In this document: one piece after another, positions 1 through 8,209 of the stretch
How positions within the stretch are numbered: the stretch's first letter is position 1
How the letters are laid out: the number at the start of each line of letters is the position of its first letter
DNA from: Gammaproteobacteria bacterium
Lineage (GTDB): Bacteria > Pseudomonadota > Gammaproteobacteria > Competibacterales > Competibacteraceae
DNA: 64,000 bases
NCBI GenBank assembly: GCA_024234995.1
Contig: JACKNF010000007.1
Location: forward strand, 121,378 to 185,377
Direction of reading: 5' to 3'
Program-made: the position numbers and the translations under genes
Notes under the pieces: generated by a model
Seen by the model: the letters and a program-made list of their open reading frames with translations, nothing else
Told to the model about the DNA's origin: nothing
Database searches by the model: none

Positions 1-899
1 TGCGTGATTGCCCGGCTGCTGCCAGCAACTGGCGGAATCAACAATCCTTAGACAGCTATCTGCGCGAACGTGGCGTGGTTGCCCTGGCCGGTATCGACAC
101 CCGCCGCCTCACCCGGTTGCTGCGCGAGAAGGGTGCGCAAAATGGCTGCATCATGGCCGGTGATGCGCTTGATTTCGAACTCGCCCTGAAGCTGGCTCGT
201 GAATTTCCTGGTTTGAAAGGCATGGATTTGGCGAAAGCCGTCAGTGTCGCTACGCCCTATTCATGGCATGAAGGCCGCTGGCAGCTCGCTGGCAATGGTT
301 TTCCCGCCGCCACGGATACCCCTTACCATGTCGTCGCCTGCGACTATGGGGTCAAGCGCAATATTCTGCGGATGCTGGCCGATCGAGGCTGCCGCTTGAC
401 GGTCGTTCCGGCACAAATGCCTGCTGCCGCAATCATGGAACTGAAACCTGATGGCGTATTTCTATCCAATGGCCCCGGTGACCCGGAGCCCTGTGACTAC
501 GCGATTACTACGATCCGCGCATTACTGGAAATTGGCGTTCCACTGTTTGGAATTTGCCTCGGTCATCAGCTATTAGGCCTGGCCAGCGGCGCGAAAACCG
601 TCAAAATGAAATTTGGCCATCATGGCGGCAATCATCCGGTACTGGATCTCGACAGCCGCCAGGTGATGATCAGCAGCCAGAATCATGGCTTCGCCGTCGA
701 TGAAGCCACGCTGCCAGCCTGCCTGCGGGCTACGCACCGCTCGCTGTTTGATGGTTCACTGCAAGGCATTGCCCGCACCGACCGGCCAGCCTTCAGTTTC
801 CAGGGTCACCCGGAAGCCAGTCCTGGCCCACATGACGTGGCGCCACTATTCGACCGGTTTATAGGTCTGATGGCGCAAAAAAATCAGGCTAAAATCTGA
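1..899 (+). CDS. carA: Carbamoyl-phosphate synthase small subunit, 5'-truncated by window edge
   Basis: Glutamine amidotransferase subunit of carbamoyl-phosphate synthase. It hydrolyses glutamine and passes ammonia to CarB for arginine and pyrimidine synthesis. The reading frame is already open at base 3 and reads into the typical CarA text (RERGVVALAGIDTRRLTRLL), so the gene starts left of the window; the GTG at 75 is internal. The class I amidotransferase triad is visible: the nucleophile in GICLGHQ and the His/Glu pair in GHPEASPGP near the C-terminus. About 299 residues are present, against roughly 380 for the family, so the first fifth is missing. carB follows 59 bp downstream on the same strand. 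Confidence 0.97.
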   Translation, partial: RDCPAAASNWRNQQSLDSYLRERGVVALAGIDTRRLTRLLREKGAQNGCIMAGDALDFELALKLAREFPGLKGMDLAKAVSVATPYSWHEGRWQLAGNGFPAATDTPYHVVACDYGVKRNILRMLADRGCRLTVVPAQMPAAAIMELKPDGVFLSNGPGDPEPCDYAITTIRALLEIGVPLFGICLGHQLLGLASGAKTVKMKFGHHGGNHPVLDLDSRQVMISSQNHGFAVDEATLPACLRATHRSLFDGSLQGIARTDRPAFSFQGHPEASPGPHDVAPLFDRFIGLMAQKNQAKI

Positions 900-924
900 T
901 CCACAATCCTCAGGTTGACGGCAA

Positions 925-945
925 TGATGCCTGATACCTGATACC
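925..945. repeat. Three tandem heptamers (TGATRCC) between carA and carB
   Basis: The spacer carries TGATGCC followed by two copies of TGATACC directly end to end, ending 13 bp before the carB start. Similar tandem heptamers occur in other spacers of this window (around 20556 and 33762). No function is evident; slippage during replication is the usual origin of such arrays. Confidence 0.6.
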
Positions 946-958
946 TGGCCCTTGAGTC

Positions 959-3900
959 ATGCCCAAGCGTACCGATTTACAAAGTATTCTGATTATTGGC
1001 GCCGGTCCCATCGTGATCGGCCAAGCTTGCGAATTTGACTATTCCGGCGCGCAAGCCTGCAAGGCACTGCGGGAGGAGGGCTACCGGGTGATCCTGGTCA
1101 ACTCCAACCCGGCCACGATCATGACCGATCCCAACATGGCCGATGCCATCTATATCGAACCAATCCATTGGCAAACAGTTGCTCACATTATCGCCCGCGA
1201 GCGCCCCGACGCTCTGCTGCCGACCATGGGTGGCCAGACTGCGCTGAATTGCGCCTTGGAGCTGGTTCAACATGGTGTATTGGAACAGCATGGCGTTGAG
1301 ATGATTGGCGCTTCTCCCGACGCCATCGACATGGCCGAGGACCGCGAGCGCTTCCGCTTGGCAATGAATGAGATCAACTTAGCCACTCCGCGCTCAGTGG
1401 TTGCCCATACCCTGGAGGAGGCGCTGGCCCAGCATCACGAAATCGGTTTTCCAACCATCCTCCGCCCCTCTTTTACCCTGGGTGGCAGCGGTGGCGGCAT
1501 CGCCTACAATCGCGAGGAACTGGTCGAAATCCTTGAGCGCGGCCTAGATTTGTCGCCGACCAACGAGGTGTTACTGGAGGAATCGGTACTAGGCTGGAAA
1601 GAGTTCGAGATGGAGGTGGTCCGCGACCGGGCCGATAACTGTATCATCGTTTGCTCCATTGAAAACCTCGATCCGATGGGCGTGCATACTGGCGACTCGA
1701 TTACCATCGCCCCAGCCCAGACCTTGACCGACAAAGAATATCAGATCATGCGCGACGCCTCATTGGCGGTGTTACGCAAGATCGGCGTCGATACCGGCGG
1801 TTCCAACGTCCAATTCGCTATTAACCCCGATGATGGACGCATGGTCATCATTGAGATGAACCCTCGCGTTTCCCGTTCCTCGGCGCTGGCTTCCAAGGCG
1901 ACTGGCTTTCCCATCGCCAAGGTTGCGGCCAAATTAGCAGTCGGCTATACCCTGGATGAGTTGCAAAACGAGATTACTGGCGGGCGCACTCCAGCCTCGT
2001 TCGAGCCAAGCATCGACTATGTCGTGACCAAAGTACCTCGCTTCAATTTCGAGAAATTTCCCCAAGCCGATCCCCGGCTGACCACCCAGATGAAATCGGT
2101 CGGCGAAGTCATGGCGATCGGCCGCACCTTTCAGGAATCCTTGCAAAAGGCGCTGCGCGGGCTGGAAATTGGTGTCGATGGTTTCAACGAAATCCTCGAT
2201 AGCAACCTTGCCAACCCACACACGATTCTCAAACAAGAATTGGGCGTTCCCGGCGCGCGGCGGCTATGGTATGTCGCCGAGGCGTTCCGGCTTGGTTATT
2301 CAGTCGAAGCGCTTTACGAATTAACCTGGATCGACCCCTGGTTTCTAACGCAGATTGAAGAACTGGTGCAGCTCGCTGGCGAGATACGGGCGACTGGCTT
2401 GGCAGCGCTGCATGACCGCGAGCGGCTATACTTTCTTAAACGCAAGGGCTTTGCCGACAGCCGGCTGGCGGCCTTAGCCGGTGCTGATGAGACCACCGTC
2501 CGCCGGTTACGCGAGCAGCTGGCTGTCCACCCGGTCTATAAGCGGGTCGATTCTTGCGCCGCTGAATTCGCCACAAGCACCGCCTATCTTTACTCGACGT
2601 ATGAAGAGGAATGCGAGGCAGAACCCAGCAATCGCGATAAAATCATGGTGCTAGGCGGCGGTCCTAACCGCATCGGCCAGGGTATCGAATTCGATTACTG
2701 CTGTGTCCACGCTGCCCTGGCGCTGCGCGAAGATGGCTACGAAACTATCATGGTCAACTGCAATCCAGAGACCGTGTCCACCGACTTTGATACCTCCGAC
2801 CGGCTGTATTTCGAGCCTCTGACCCTGGAAGACGTGCTGGAAATCGTCCGCAAGGAACGCCCCAAAGGCGTCATTGTTCAGTACGGGGGCCAGACGCCGC
2901 TGAAATTGGCCAAGCCGCTGGAAGCCAATGGGGTACCGATCATCGGCACCAGCCCGGATGCCATCGACTGTGCTGAGGACCGCGAACGGTTTCAGCAGAT
3001 GATTGATCAACTGGGCCTGTTGCAACCACCGAATCGCACTGCCCGTGAAGCCGAGGAGGCCGTGCGGCTGGCCGGTGAAATCGGCTATCCTCTGGTGGTG
3101 CGTCCCTCCTACGTGCTGGGCGGCCGGGCCATGGAGATCGTCCATGAAGAAGGTGATTTGCGCCGCTACATGGCCGAGGCGGTGCAGGTTTCCAATGAAT
3201 CGCCCGTGCTGCTGGATCGCTTCCTTAACGACGCGGTTGAGGTTGATGTTGATGCGCTGAGTGACGGTCGCGAGGTGATCATCGGCGGCATCATGGAACA
3301 CATCGAGGAAGCCGGGGTTCATTCGGGTGATTCCGCCTGTTCGCTGCCACCCTTTTCCCTCAACCCAATGATTCAGGACCGGCTGCGTGAACAAGTCCGG
3401 GCAATGGCTTTGAAACTCGGTGTCATCGGGTTAATGAATACCCAATTCGCCATTCAAGGTGATGCGATCTACGTGTTGGAAGTCAATCCGCGCGCTTCAC
3501 GCACCGTCCCCTATGTCTCAAAAGCCACCGGCCGGCCCTTGGCTAAGATCGCTGCCCGTTGCATGGTCGGACGCGCGCTAGCGGAACAAGGGGTATCCGG
3601 CGAGATCATTCCCAACTATTATTCTGTTAAGGAAGCCGTGTTTCCCTTCGTCAAATTTCCTGGCGTTGATCCGCTGCTGGGACCCGAAATGAAGTCGACC
3701 GGCGAAGTAATGGGAGTTGGGCGCACCTTTGGCGAAGCTTTCGCCAAGGCGCAACTTGGCGCTGGTGATCAGTTGCCACGTGGTGGCCGGGCTTTCATTA
3801 GCGTGCGCGACATCGATAAGACAAAAGCTATCGAGATTGCCCGTGATCTGGACCGGCTTGGCTTCGGACTGGTGGCCACTAAAGGGACTGCGGCGGCGCT

Positions 3901-4183
3901 ACACAGCCATGGGCTTGCCTGTGAAACTGTTCATAAAGTCGGCGAGGGCCGGCCCCATATTGTCGACCTGATCAAGAATGACCAGATTGACCTGATCGTT
4001 AATACTACCGAAGGCAAGCAAGCGATTGCCGACTCCTTTTCCATCCGCCGCGAGGCGTTGATGCATAAGGTCAGCTACACCACAACGATTGCCGCGGCGC
4101 GGGCCACTTGTCTGGCTCTGCGCCAACTTGACAACAGGAGCGTGAACTGCCTCCAGGAATTGCACCGGGAATTGCTTATATGA
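959..4183 (+). CDS. carB: Carbamoyl-phosphate synthase large subunit
   Basis: Makes carbamoyl phosphate from bicarbonate, two ATP and the ammonia delivered by CarA. The 1074-residue length is normal. The protein shows the internally duplicated synthetase: the N-terminal half begins ILIIGAGPIVIGQACEFDYS and the second half repeats it as IMVLGGGPNRIGQGIEFDY near residue 562. Each half has an ATP-grasp domain with an E-M-N-P-R or E-V-N-P-R metal-binding motif. The C-terminal MGS-like allosteric domain (around residues 940-1074) is present. The ATG at 959 matches the family N-terminus. Its stop overlaps the start of greA by four bases (ATGA), so the two are translationally coupled. Confidence 0.98.
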   Translation: MPKRTDLQSILIIGAGPIVIGQACEFDYSGAQACKALREEGYRVILVNSNPATIMTDPNMADAIYIEPIHWQTVAHIIARERPDALLPTMGGQTALNCALELVQHGVLEQHGVEMIGASPDAIDMAEDRERFRLAMNEINLATPRSVVAHTLEEALAQHHEIGFPTILRPSFTLGGSGGGIAYNREELVEILERGLDLSPTNEVLLEESVLGWKEFEMEVVRDRADNCIIVCSIENLDPMGVHTGDSITIAPAQTLTDKEYQIMRDASLAVLRKIGVDTGGSNVQFAINPDDGRMVIIEMNPRVSRSSALASKATGFPIAKVAAKLAVGYTLDELQNEITGGRTPASFEPSIDYVVTKVPRFNFEKFPQADPRLTTQMKSVGEVMAIGRTFQESLQKALRGLEIGVDGFNEILDSNLANPHTILKQELGVPGARRLWYVAEAFRLGYSVEALYELTWIDPWFLTQIEELVQLAGEIRATGLAALHDRERLYFLKRKGFADSRLAALAGADETTVRRLREQLAVHPVYKRVDSCAAEFATSTAYLYSTYEEECEAEPSNRDKIMVLGGGPNRIGQGIEFDYCCVHAALALREDGYETIMVNCNPETVSTDFDTSDRLYFEPLTLEDVLEIVRKERPKGVIVQYGGQTPLKLAKPLEANGVPIIGTSPDAIDCAEDRERFQQMIDQLGLLQPPNRTAREAEEAVRLAGEIGYPLVVRPSYVLGGRAMEIVHEEGDLRRYMAEAVQVSNESPVLLDRFLNDAVEVDVDALSDGREVIIGGIMEHIEEAGVHSGDSACSLPPFSLNPMIQDRLREQVRAMALKLGVIGLMNTQFAIQGDAIYVLEVNPRASRTVPYVSKATGRPLAKIAARCMVGRALAEQGVSGEIIPNYYSVKEAVFPFVKFPGVDPLLGPEMKSTGEVMGVGRTFGEAFAKAQLGAGDQLPRGGRAFISVRDIDKTKAIEIARDLDRLGFGLVATKGTAAALHSHGLACETVHKVGEGRPHIVDLIKNDQIDLIVNTTEGKQAIADSFSIRREALMHKVSYTTTIAAARATCLALRQLDNRSVNCLQELHRELLI

Positions 4184-4665
4184 CGACAACCCATAGAGTA
4201 CCGATGACTGCAGCTGGCGCTGCCCGGCTCCGCGCCGAACTACAAGAATTGAAAACAGTAGAGCGCCCGCGGATTACCGCCGCCATCGCTGAAGCCCGCG
4301 CCCACGGCGACTTGAAGGAAAATGCCGAATATCATGCCGCCCGTGAGCAGCAGAGCTTTACTGAAGGCCGCATCGCTGAAATTGAGTCGAAATTGGCTAA
4401 CGCCCAAGTTATTGATATTAGCATGATCCCTGCTTCGGATAAGGTAGTGTTCGGCTCCACAGTGCGGCTGACCGAAGAAGAGAGCGAAGAAGAAAAATGT
4501 TATCAGATCGTCGGCGAGGATGAAGCCGATATTAAGGCGGGTAAAATTTCCTTTAATTCGCCGATTGCCCGCGCCTTAATTGGCAAATTCGCTGGCGATA
4601 TCGTGGATGTGCAAACACCTGGCGGCATCAAAACTTACGAAATCATTGATGTAAAATATCTTTAA
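4180..4665 (+). CDS. greA: Transcription elongation factor GreA
   Basis: Enters the secondary channel of RNA polymerase and stimulates cleavage of backtracked transcripts. The 161 residues fit the family. The N-terminal coiled coil (about residues 10-75) contains the acidic tip in HGDLKENAEYHAAREQQ, and the C-terminal FKBP-like domain contains NSPIARALIGKFAGD. The ATG lies in the last four bases of carB. A carAB-greA order is common in proteobacteria, so the linkage is conventional, although the four-base overlap is tight. Expression probably depends on the car transcript, since there is no room for a local promoter outside carB. Confidence 0.97.
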   Translation: MTTTHRVPMTAAGAARLRAELQELKTVERPRITAAIAEARAHGDLKENAEYHAAREQQSFTEGRIAEIESKLANAQVIDISMIPASDKVVFGSTVRLTEEESEEEKCYQIVGEDEADIKAGKISFNSPIARALIGKFAGDIVDVQTPGGIKTYEIIDVKYL

Positions 4666-4678
4666 CCGGGAGTTGCCT

Positions 4679-5488
4679 ATGATGCGCCGGTTTGTTGCAC
4701 AACTCTGCCAATGCCGCCTGCTTGTCCTGCTAGCAAGCAGCCTGCTACTCATGATGAGCCAGCCTACAGCCTGGGCAGCGAGCCTGGCCGATACGGTAGA
4801 GAAGATTAAGCCTAGTATTGTCGCCATTGGCACAGTGCAGCCTGCCCGGCGGCCACCGGCCAAATTTGAAGCCAGCGGCTTTGTGGTAGGTCAAGGCCGG
4901 CAGGTCATTACCAATGCCCATGCCTTACCTGCCTTCCTTGATTCACAGAATAAGGAAACGCTAGCGGTATTCATTGGTCAGGGCACAATGGTTGAGTCAC
5001 GCCCAGCGAAAAAAATCGCAATTGATCCGGAGCACGATCTAGCCTTGCTGGAGATTGATGGCCCGCCATTGCCTGCGTTGCAATTGGGTGAATCGCGGCG
5101 TTCCCGTGAAGGACAGGCTATCGCGTTCACCGGATTTCCGATCGGTGTAGTTCTGGGTCTTTTTCCAGTCACACATCAAGGCATCATTTCCGCTATCAGT
5201 CCAGTGGCCATCCCCGTGCCTGCCGCCGGAAATTTGGACCCGGCCACTATCCAGCGTTTGAAAAATGAGCCTTATGAAGTATTGCAACTCGACGCCACTG
5301 CTTATCCTGGCAACAGTGGCAGCCCGCTATACGAACAGGATACTGGCCGGGTAATTGGAGTCATCAATAAAGTGTTTGTTCAGGGCAGTAAAGAATCCAT
5401 TCTGGAAAAACCGAGTGGTATTACCTATGCCATCCCAATCCGTTACGTTCAGGCATTGCTTAACAGAGCAAAAGTATCGAAAAATTGA
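4679..5488 (+). CDS. Exported S1C-type trypsin-like serine protease, no PDZ domain
   Basis: About 269 residues. A signal peptide (hydrophobic LLVLLASSLLLMMS segment ending near AWA) directs export to the periplasm. The chymotrypsin-fold catalytic residues are recognisable: His in VITNAHAL, Asp in EHDLALLEID, and Ser in PGNSGSPLY. The protein ends soon after the protease domain, so it lacks the PDZ domains of DegP/DegS and is a minimal trypsin-like peptidase. I chose the ATG at 4679 because GGGAG sits six bases upstream; a TTG two codons earlier and an ATG one codon later are alternatives. It starts 13 bp after greA and may be co-transcribed. Substrate unknown. Confidence 0.85.
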   Translation: MMRRFVAQLCQCRLLVLLASSLLLMMSQPTAWAASLADTVEKIKPSIVAIGTVQPARRPPAKFEASGFVVGQGRQVITNAHALPAFLDSQNKETLAVFIGQGTMVESRPAKKIAIDPEHDLALLEIDGPPLPALQLGESRRSREGQAIAFTGFPIGVVLGLFPVTHQGIISAISPVAIPVPAAGNLDPATIQRLKNEPYEVLQLDATAYPGNSGSPLYEQDTGRVIGVINKVFVQGSKESILEKPSGITYAIPIRYVQALLNRAKVSKN

Positions 5489-5543
5489 CGCCTGCCAGCT
5501 CTGCGGCGCTATGGGCGCATGGTCTAAAGGGGCAGAATTCTCA

Positions 5544-5918
5544 TCAAACACTCAATGGACAAAGGCGGCCGATGATATCTAACAGGCTGTCAGGATGCAC
5601 GGGCTTAGTCATCAAGGCATTGATCCCGGCTATGCGGGCGCTCTCGCTCAATTCTTGGTCACGCTCAGCGATAATCATTATGATGGGAACCGGGCGATAG
5701 CCAGGCATGGCACGAATCTTCTCTGTCAGCGCAAGACCATCCATATCATCCATATGATAATCAACGATCAGACAGTCATAGCGGTTGGCGGCCAGCATTT
5801 CCAGAGCGCTGGCACCATCGTTGACCTGGGAAACAACATAGTTGCCATTTTCCAGAACCAACTTCCATAGAAAAGTGATCATTTCATTGTCGTCAACGAC
5901 GAGAACTTGTTTTGCCAA
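5544..5918 (-). CDS. Stand-alone receiver-domain response regulator (CheY-like)
   Basis: 124 residues comprising a single REC domain and no output domain. The acidic pair Asp9-Asp10, the phospho-acceptor Asp53 (LIVDYHMDDMDG) and Lys105 (TKP) are in place. The usual Ser/Thr switch residue that follows beta-strand 4 is Ile83 (IMIIAERD), which is unusual and suggests altered signalling after phosphorylation. No histidine kinase is nearby. The gene is convergent with the protease (55-bp gap), and its upstream region of 200 bp holds a tandem repeat and a 16-bp palindrome. Partner and output are unknown; it could feed a phosphorelay or a flagellar/pilus motor. Confidence 0.9.
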   Translation of the reverse strand: MAKQVLVVDDNEMITFLWKLVLENGNYVVSQVNDGASALEMLAANRYDCLIVDYHMDDMDGLALTEKIRAMPGYRPVPIIMIIAERDQELSESARIAGINALMTKPVHPDSLLDIIGRLCPLSV

Positions 5919-6044
5919 AATTTACTCTCCGGCTATCACGGCGTTTTCATCGCCACATAAAACAACAATGTCATCAAATTCTCTAGCTTACGCTGGCTGA
6001 TTGACAAGTACACAAAAACAAAAGTGTATTTTCCTGGCCCTCGC

Positions 6045-6067
6045 CTTCCATTCTTCCATTCTTCCAT
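6045..6067. repeat. Tandem octamers CTTCCATT, 2.9 copies
   Basis: Two full copies and one seven-base copy lie end to end in the spacer between the response regulator and the lytic transglycosylase, immediately before a palindrome. No coding potential. Confidence 0.7.
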
Positions 6068-6082
6068 ATCTTTCGAAAGATA
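6067..6082. promoter_or_regulatory. Perfect 16-bp palindrome upstream of the response regulator
   Basis: TATCTTTCGAAAGATA reads the same on both strands. It lies about 150 bp upstream of the response-regulator start and 37 bp beyond the 3' end of slt. It could be an operator for a dimeric regulator or part of a weak terminator for slt; there is no T-run typical of a strong intrinsic terminator. Confidence 0.4.
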
Positions 6083-6118
6083 ATATGACAGCCTCTAACC
6101 CGCGTGCCGTCCAGCGTT

Positions 6119-8131
6119 TTACAGCGGCAACACAGGTTTCATACGCGCTCTCAGCGTGGTGTTGAAACCATCATCTTCCAGACCCAGCAGATAACGGTAA
6201 ATAACAACGTACTCCATGACCCTCTGCACATAGGCCCGGGTTTCACGGTAGGGAATAGTTTCCGCCCAAATATCTGCTGGTACCGGCGTGCCGATGGGCA
6301 ACCATTGTACTATTTTGCTGGGGCCGGCATTGTAAGCGGCAGTAGCCAGTATCGGATTATCTTGTAACCGGTCCAGCATACGCCGCAGATAGTGAACTCC
6401 ATAGCGGATATTAGTCTCTGGTTGCCGCAAGTCGAGCGTATCAACAGTGTCTTGTAAATCTTGGGCTATTTGCCGGCCCGTAGCGGGCATGAGTTGCATC
6501 AGCCCCAATGCCCCAACAGGAGAACGCGCGTCGGCCCGAAAAGCACTTTCCTGACGGATAAGCGCATACACCCAAGCCGGGTCCAATTGATCCTCGCGGG
6601 CGTTTGCCACCACCCTGTCGCGGTAAGCCAGTGGAAACCGCAGCTCCAAATCATCCCAGTGCTCCGCCTGGGCAATGGTGATGATAGCTTGATGATGCCA
6701 CTCCCAGCGATGAGCCAAGTATGCCGCCTGCTTTAGCGCTACCGGATCGAATGCCTGAGCTGCTCGCCGCCACTCCGTATCTGCCTCCCACTCACGGCCC
6801 AGAATGTACAACTCCTTTGCCCGTTGCAGACCGGGGGAACCGACGAATAGCGCATCGAGTTCAGTCGGCGAAACCGTCAGTGGGGTATTTGCAATGGTAT
6901 AGGCAACACCAAGCCGGTTAGCCGCTAAAAAGCTGTAATATTCCCTTTGGCTCGCGATGCTCTGGTAGGTTTTTTGCGCTTGTTCAGTCCGGCCCAGCGA
7001 TTCCAGCGCTCGACCGCGCCAGTATTGCCAGCGTGGACTATCGCGCTCTTCCGGGGACAATTGATCAAGCCAGTGCAAGGCTGCCAGCCAATCGCCTTGT
7101 TTCAGACAAACCCGAATCCGCCATTCCCGCACATCCGCATCGACCACGGTCTCCGGCAACGCGGTTAACCGCGCCAGTGAGGCCGGGTGATAGTCGCTGG
7201 CAATCCATAAGGCCAGTAATCGTTCTTCATTCGCTAGATGCGGGGCCAGCGCCGGATCATGCGCCTTGAGGGTATCGAGCGCTGCTGCTGCTGCTAGCGC
7301 ATCGCGCCGCCGCCAACGGCCTAAGCCATCGATCAAAACCGGCAGGACACGCGGATCATCGGTCTTTAATTGGCCACCGTCGAGAATCAAGGCCGGATCA
7401 CTGGCGACTGCCAGCCAGGTATCAGCCAATAAGCGATCGGCTTCCGGCATGTCAGCCTGTAGAAACCGGGCCAACCCCGTTTCTCCTTCGCGCATCGCCA
7501 GCACAAACCGTTGCCAGCGCAATGCCGGCGAGAGGTGGCCTTGCGTTTGCCAGACTGCAATCACTGGGTCACAGGCATTGGGTAGTGAACTGCCGCGCAA
7601 CCAAATCGTGGCGAAGTCCTGCAGCGCAGTCTGGGTCTGGCCAGTCTTCAACAAGGCTTGCCGCCGCCAGCACTCGAAGGTTGGATCGCGGCTGGGAACC
7701 GCATCGCGCAGGTAATCGTCCCAGCGTTGGGCACCAGCAAGCTGGCGCAGCCAAGCGTTACGCAGGCGGTCAGCCAGCGGTGTATCGGAGTAGATTTGCA
7801 GAAACTCCCGCACCTCGGTAGCCGGAAATGCCGGTAACCGGCGGGAGATATCCCGGTAACGCAGGTAGGGATACAACGGATAGCCCCGCAATGCCGCGTA
7901 GTCCACGGATGCGCCAGCCTGCAATGATTGTTCAGCGAGCCGAAAGGCTTCCCGTTGCACTTGCCAAGATTCCGTAGCGCTAATATCGCCGCCGATCCCG
8001 GCGGCGAGTAGACCCGCCAACAGCCAGGCTCGCCATGATCGCAAAACAGGACTCCCGGAACTGCGGGTGGTTTTGGGAGCCGATACTTGCAGATAGCGAG
8101 CGCCACGAGGACGATAGCCACTCAGAAACAT
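6119..8131 (-). CDS. slt: Soluble lytic murein transglycosylase, Slt70-type
   Basis: Cleaves the glycan strand of peptidoglycan with formation of 1,6-anhydro-muropeptides in the periplasm. The 670-residue protein has a basic N-terminus with a hydrophobic segment (AWLLAGLLAAGIGG) as a signal peptide or anchor, a long alpha-helical superhelix region, and a C-terminal SLT catalytic domain. In that domain the catalytic Glu sits in RQESAFRADARSPVGALGL, followed by the LMQLMPATG motif and the AYNAGPSKI element. Length and layout match E. coli Slt. The N-terminus may be over-extended by some residues before the hydrophobic stretch. A hairpin repeat separates it from the upstream ATPase gene. Confidence 0.93.
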   Translation of the reverse strand: MFLSGYRPRGARYLQVSAPKTTRSSGSPVLRSWRAWLLAGLLAAGIGGDISATESWQVQREAFRLAEQSLQAGASVDYAALRGYPLYPYLRYRDISRRLPAFPATEVREFLQIYSDTPLADRLRNAWLRQLAGAQRWDDYLRDAVPSRDPTFECWRRQALLKTGQTQTALQDFATIWLRGSSLPNACDPVIAVWQTQGHLSPALRWQRFVLAMREGETGLARFLQADMPEADRLLADTWLAVASDPALILDGGQLKTDDPRVLPVLIDGLGRWRRRDALAAAAALDTLKAHDPALAPHLANEERLLALWIASDYHPASLARLTALPETVVDADVREWRIRVCLKQGDWLAALHWLDQLSPEERDSPRWQYWRGRALESLGRTEQAQKTYQSIASQREYYSFLAANRLGVAYTIANTPLTVSPTELDALFVGSPGLQRAKELYILGREWEADTEWRRAAQAFDPVALKQAAYLAHRWEWHHQAIITIAQAEHWDDLELRFPLAYRDRVVANAREDQLDPAWVYALIRQESAFRADARSPVGALGLMQLMPATGRQIAQDLQDTVDTLDLRQPETNIRYGVHYLRRMLDRLQDNPILATAAYNAGPSKIVQWLPIGTPVPADIWAETIPYRETRAYVQRVMEYVVIYRYLLGLEDDGFNTTLRARMKPVLPL

Positions 8132-8146
8132 GATGAACCTTCATTT

Positions 8147-8184
8147 CCCCTCCTTGGATAAGGAGGGGTGGCGCACCAGCGCCA
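8147..8184. repeat. Double-hairpin intergenic palindromic element
   Basis: Two adjacent inverted repeats: CCCCTCCTT at 8147-8155 pairs with AAGGAGGGG at 8160-8168 around a four-base loop, then TGGCGC at 8169-8174 pairs with GCGCCA at 8179-8184. It sits between the P-type ATPase and slt, both on the minus strand. This compact two-stem form resembles the REP-like dispersed palindromes of many proteobacteria. No other copy as clear is present in this window. Confidence 0.7.
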
Positions 8185-8209
8185 GGGTGGTTAAAGAAAG
8201 CAGTTAAGC

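Noticed and set aside
2651..3394. 247-codon minus-strand open frame inside carB
   Set aside because: It is a shadow of a highly conserved gene; there is no ribosome site and no family-like text.
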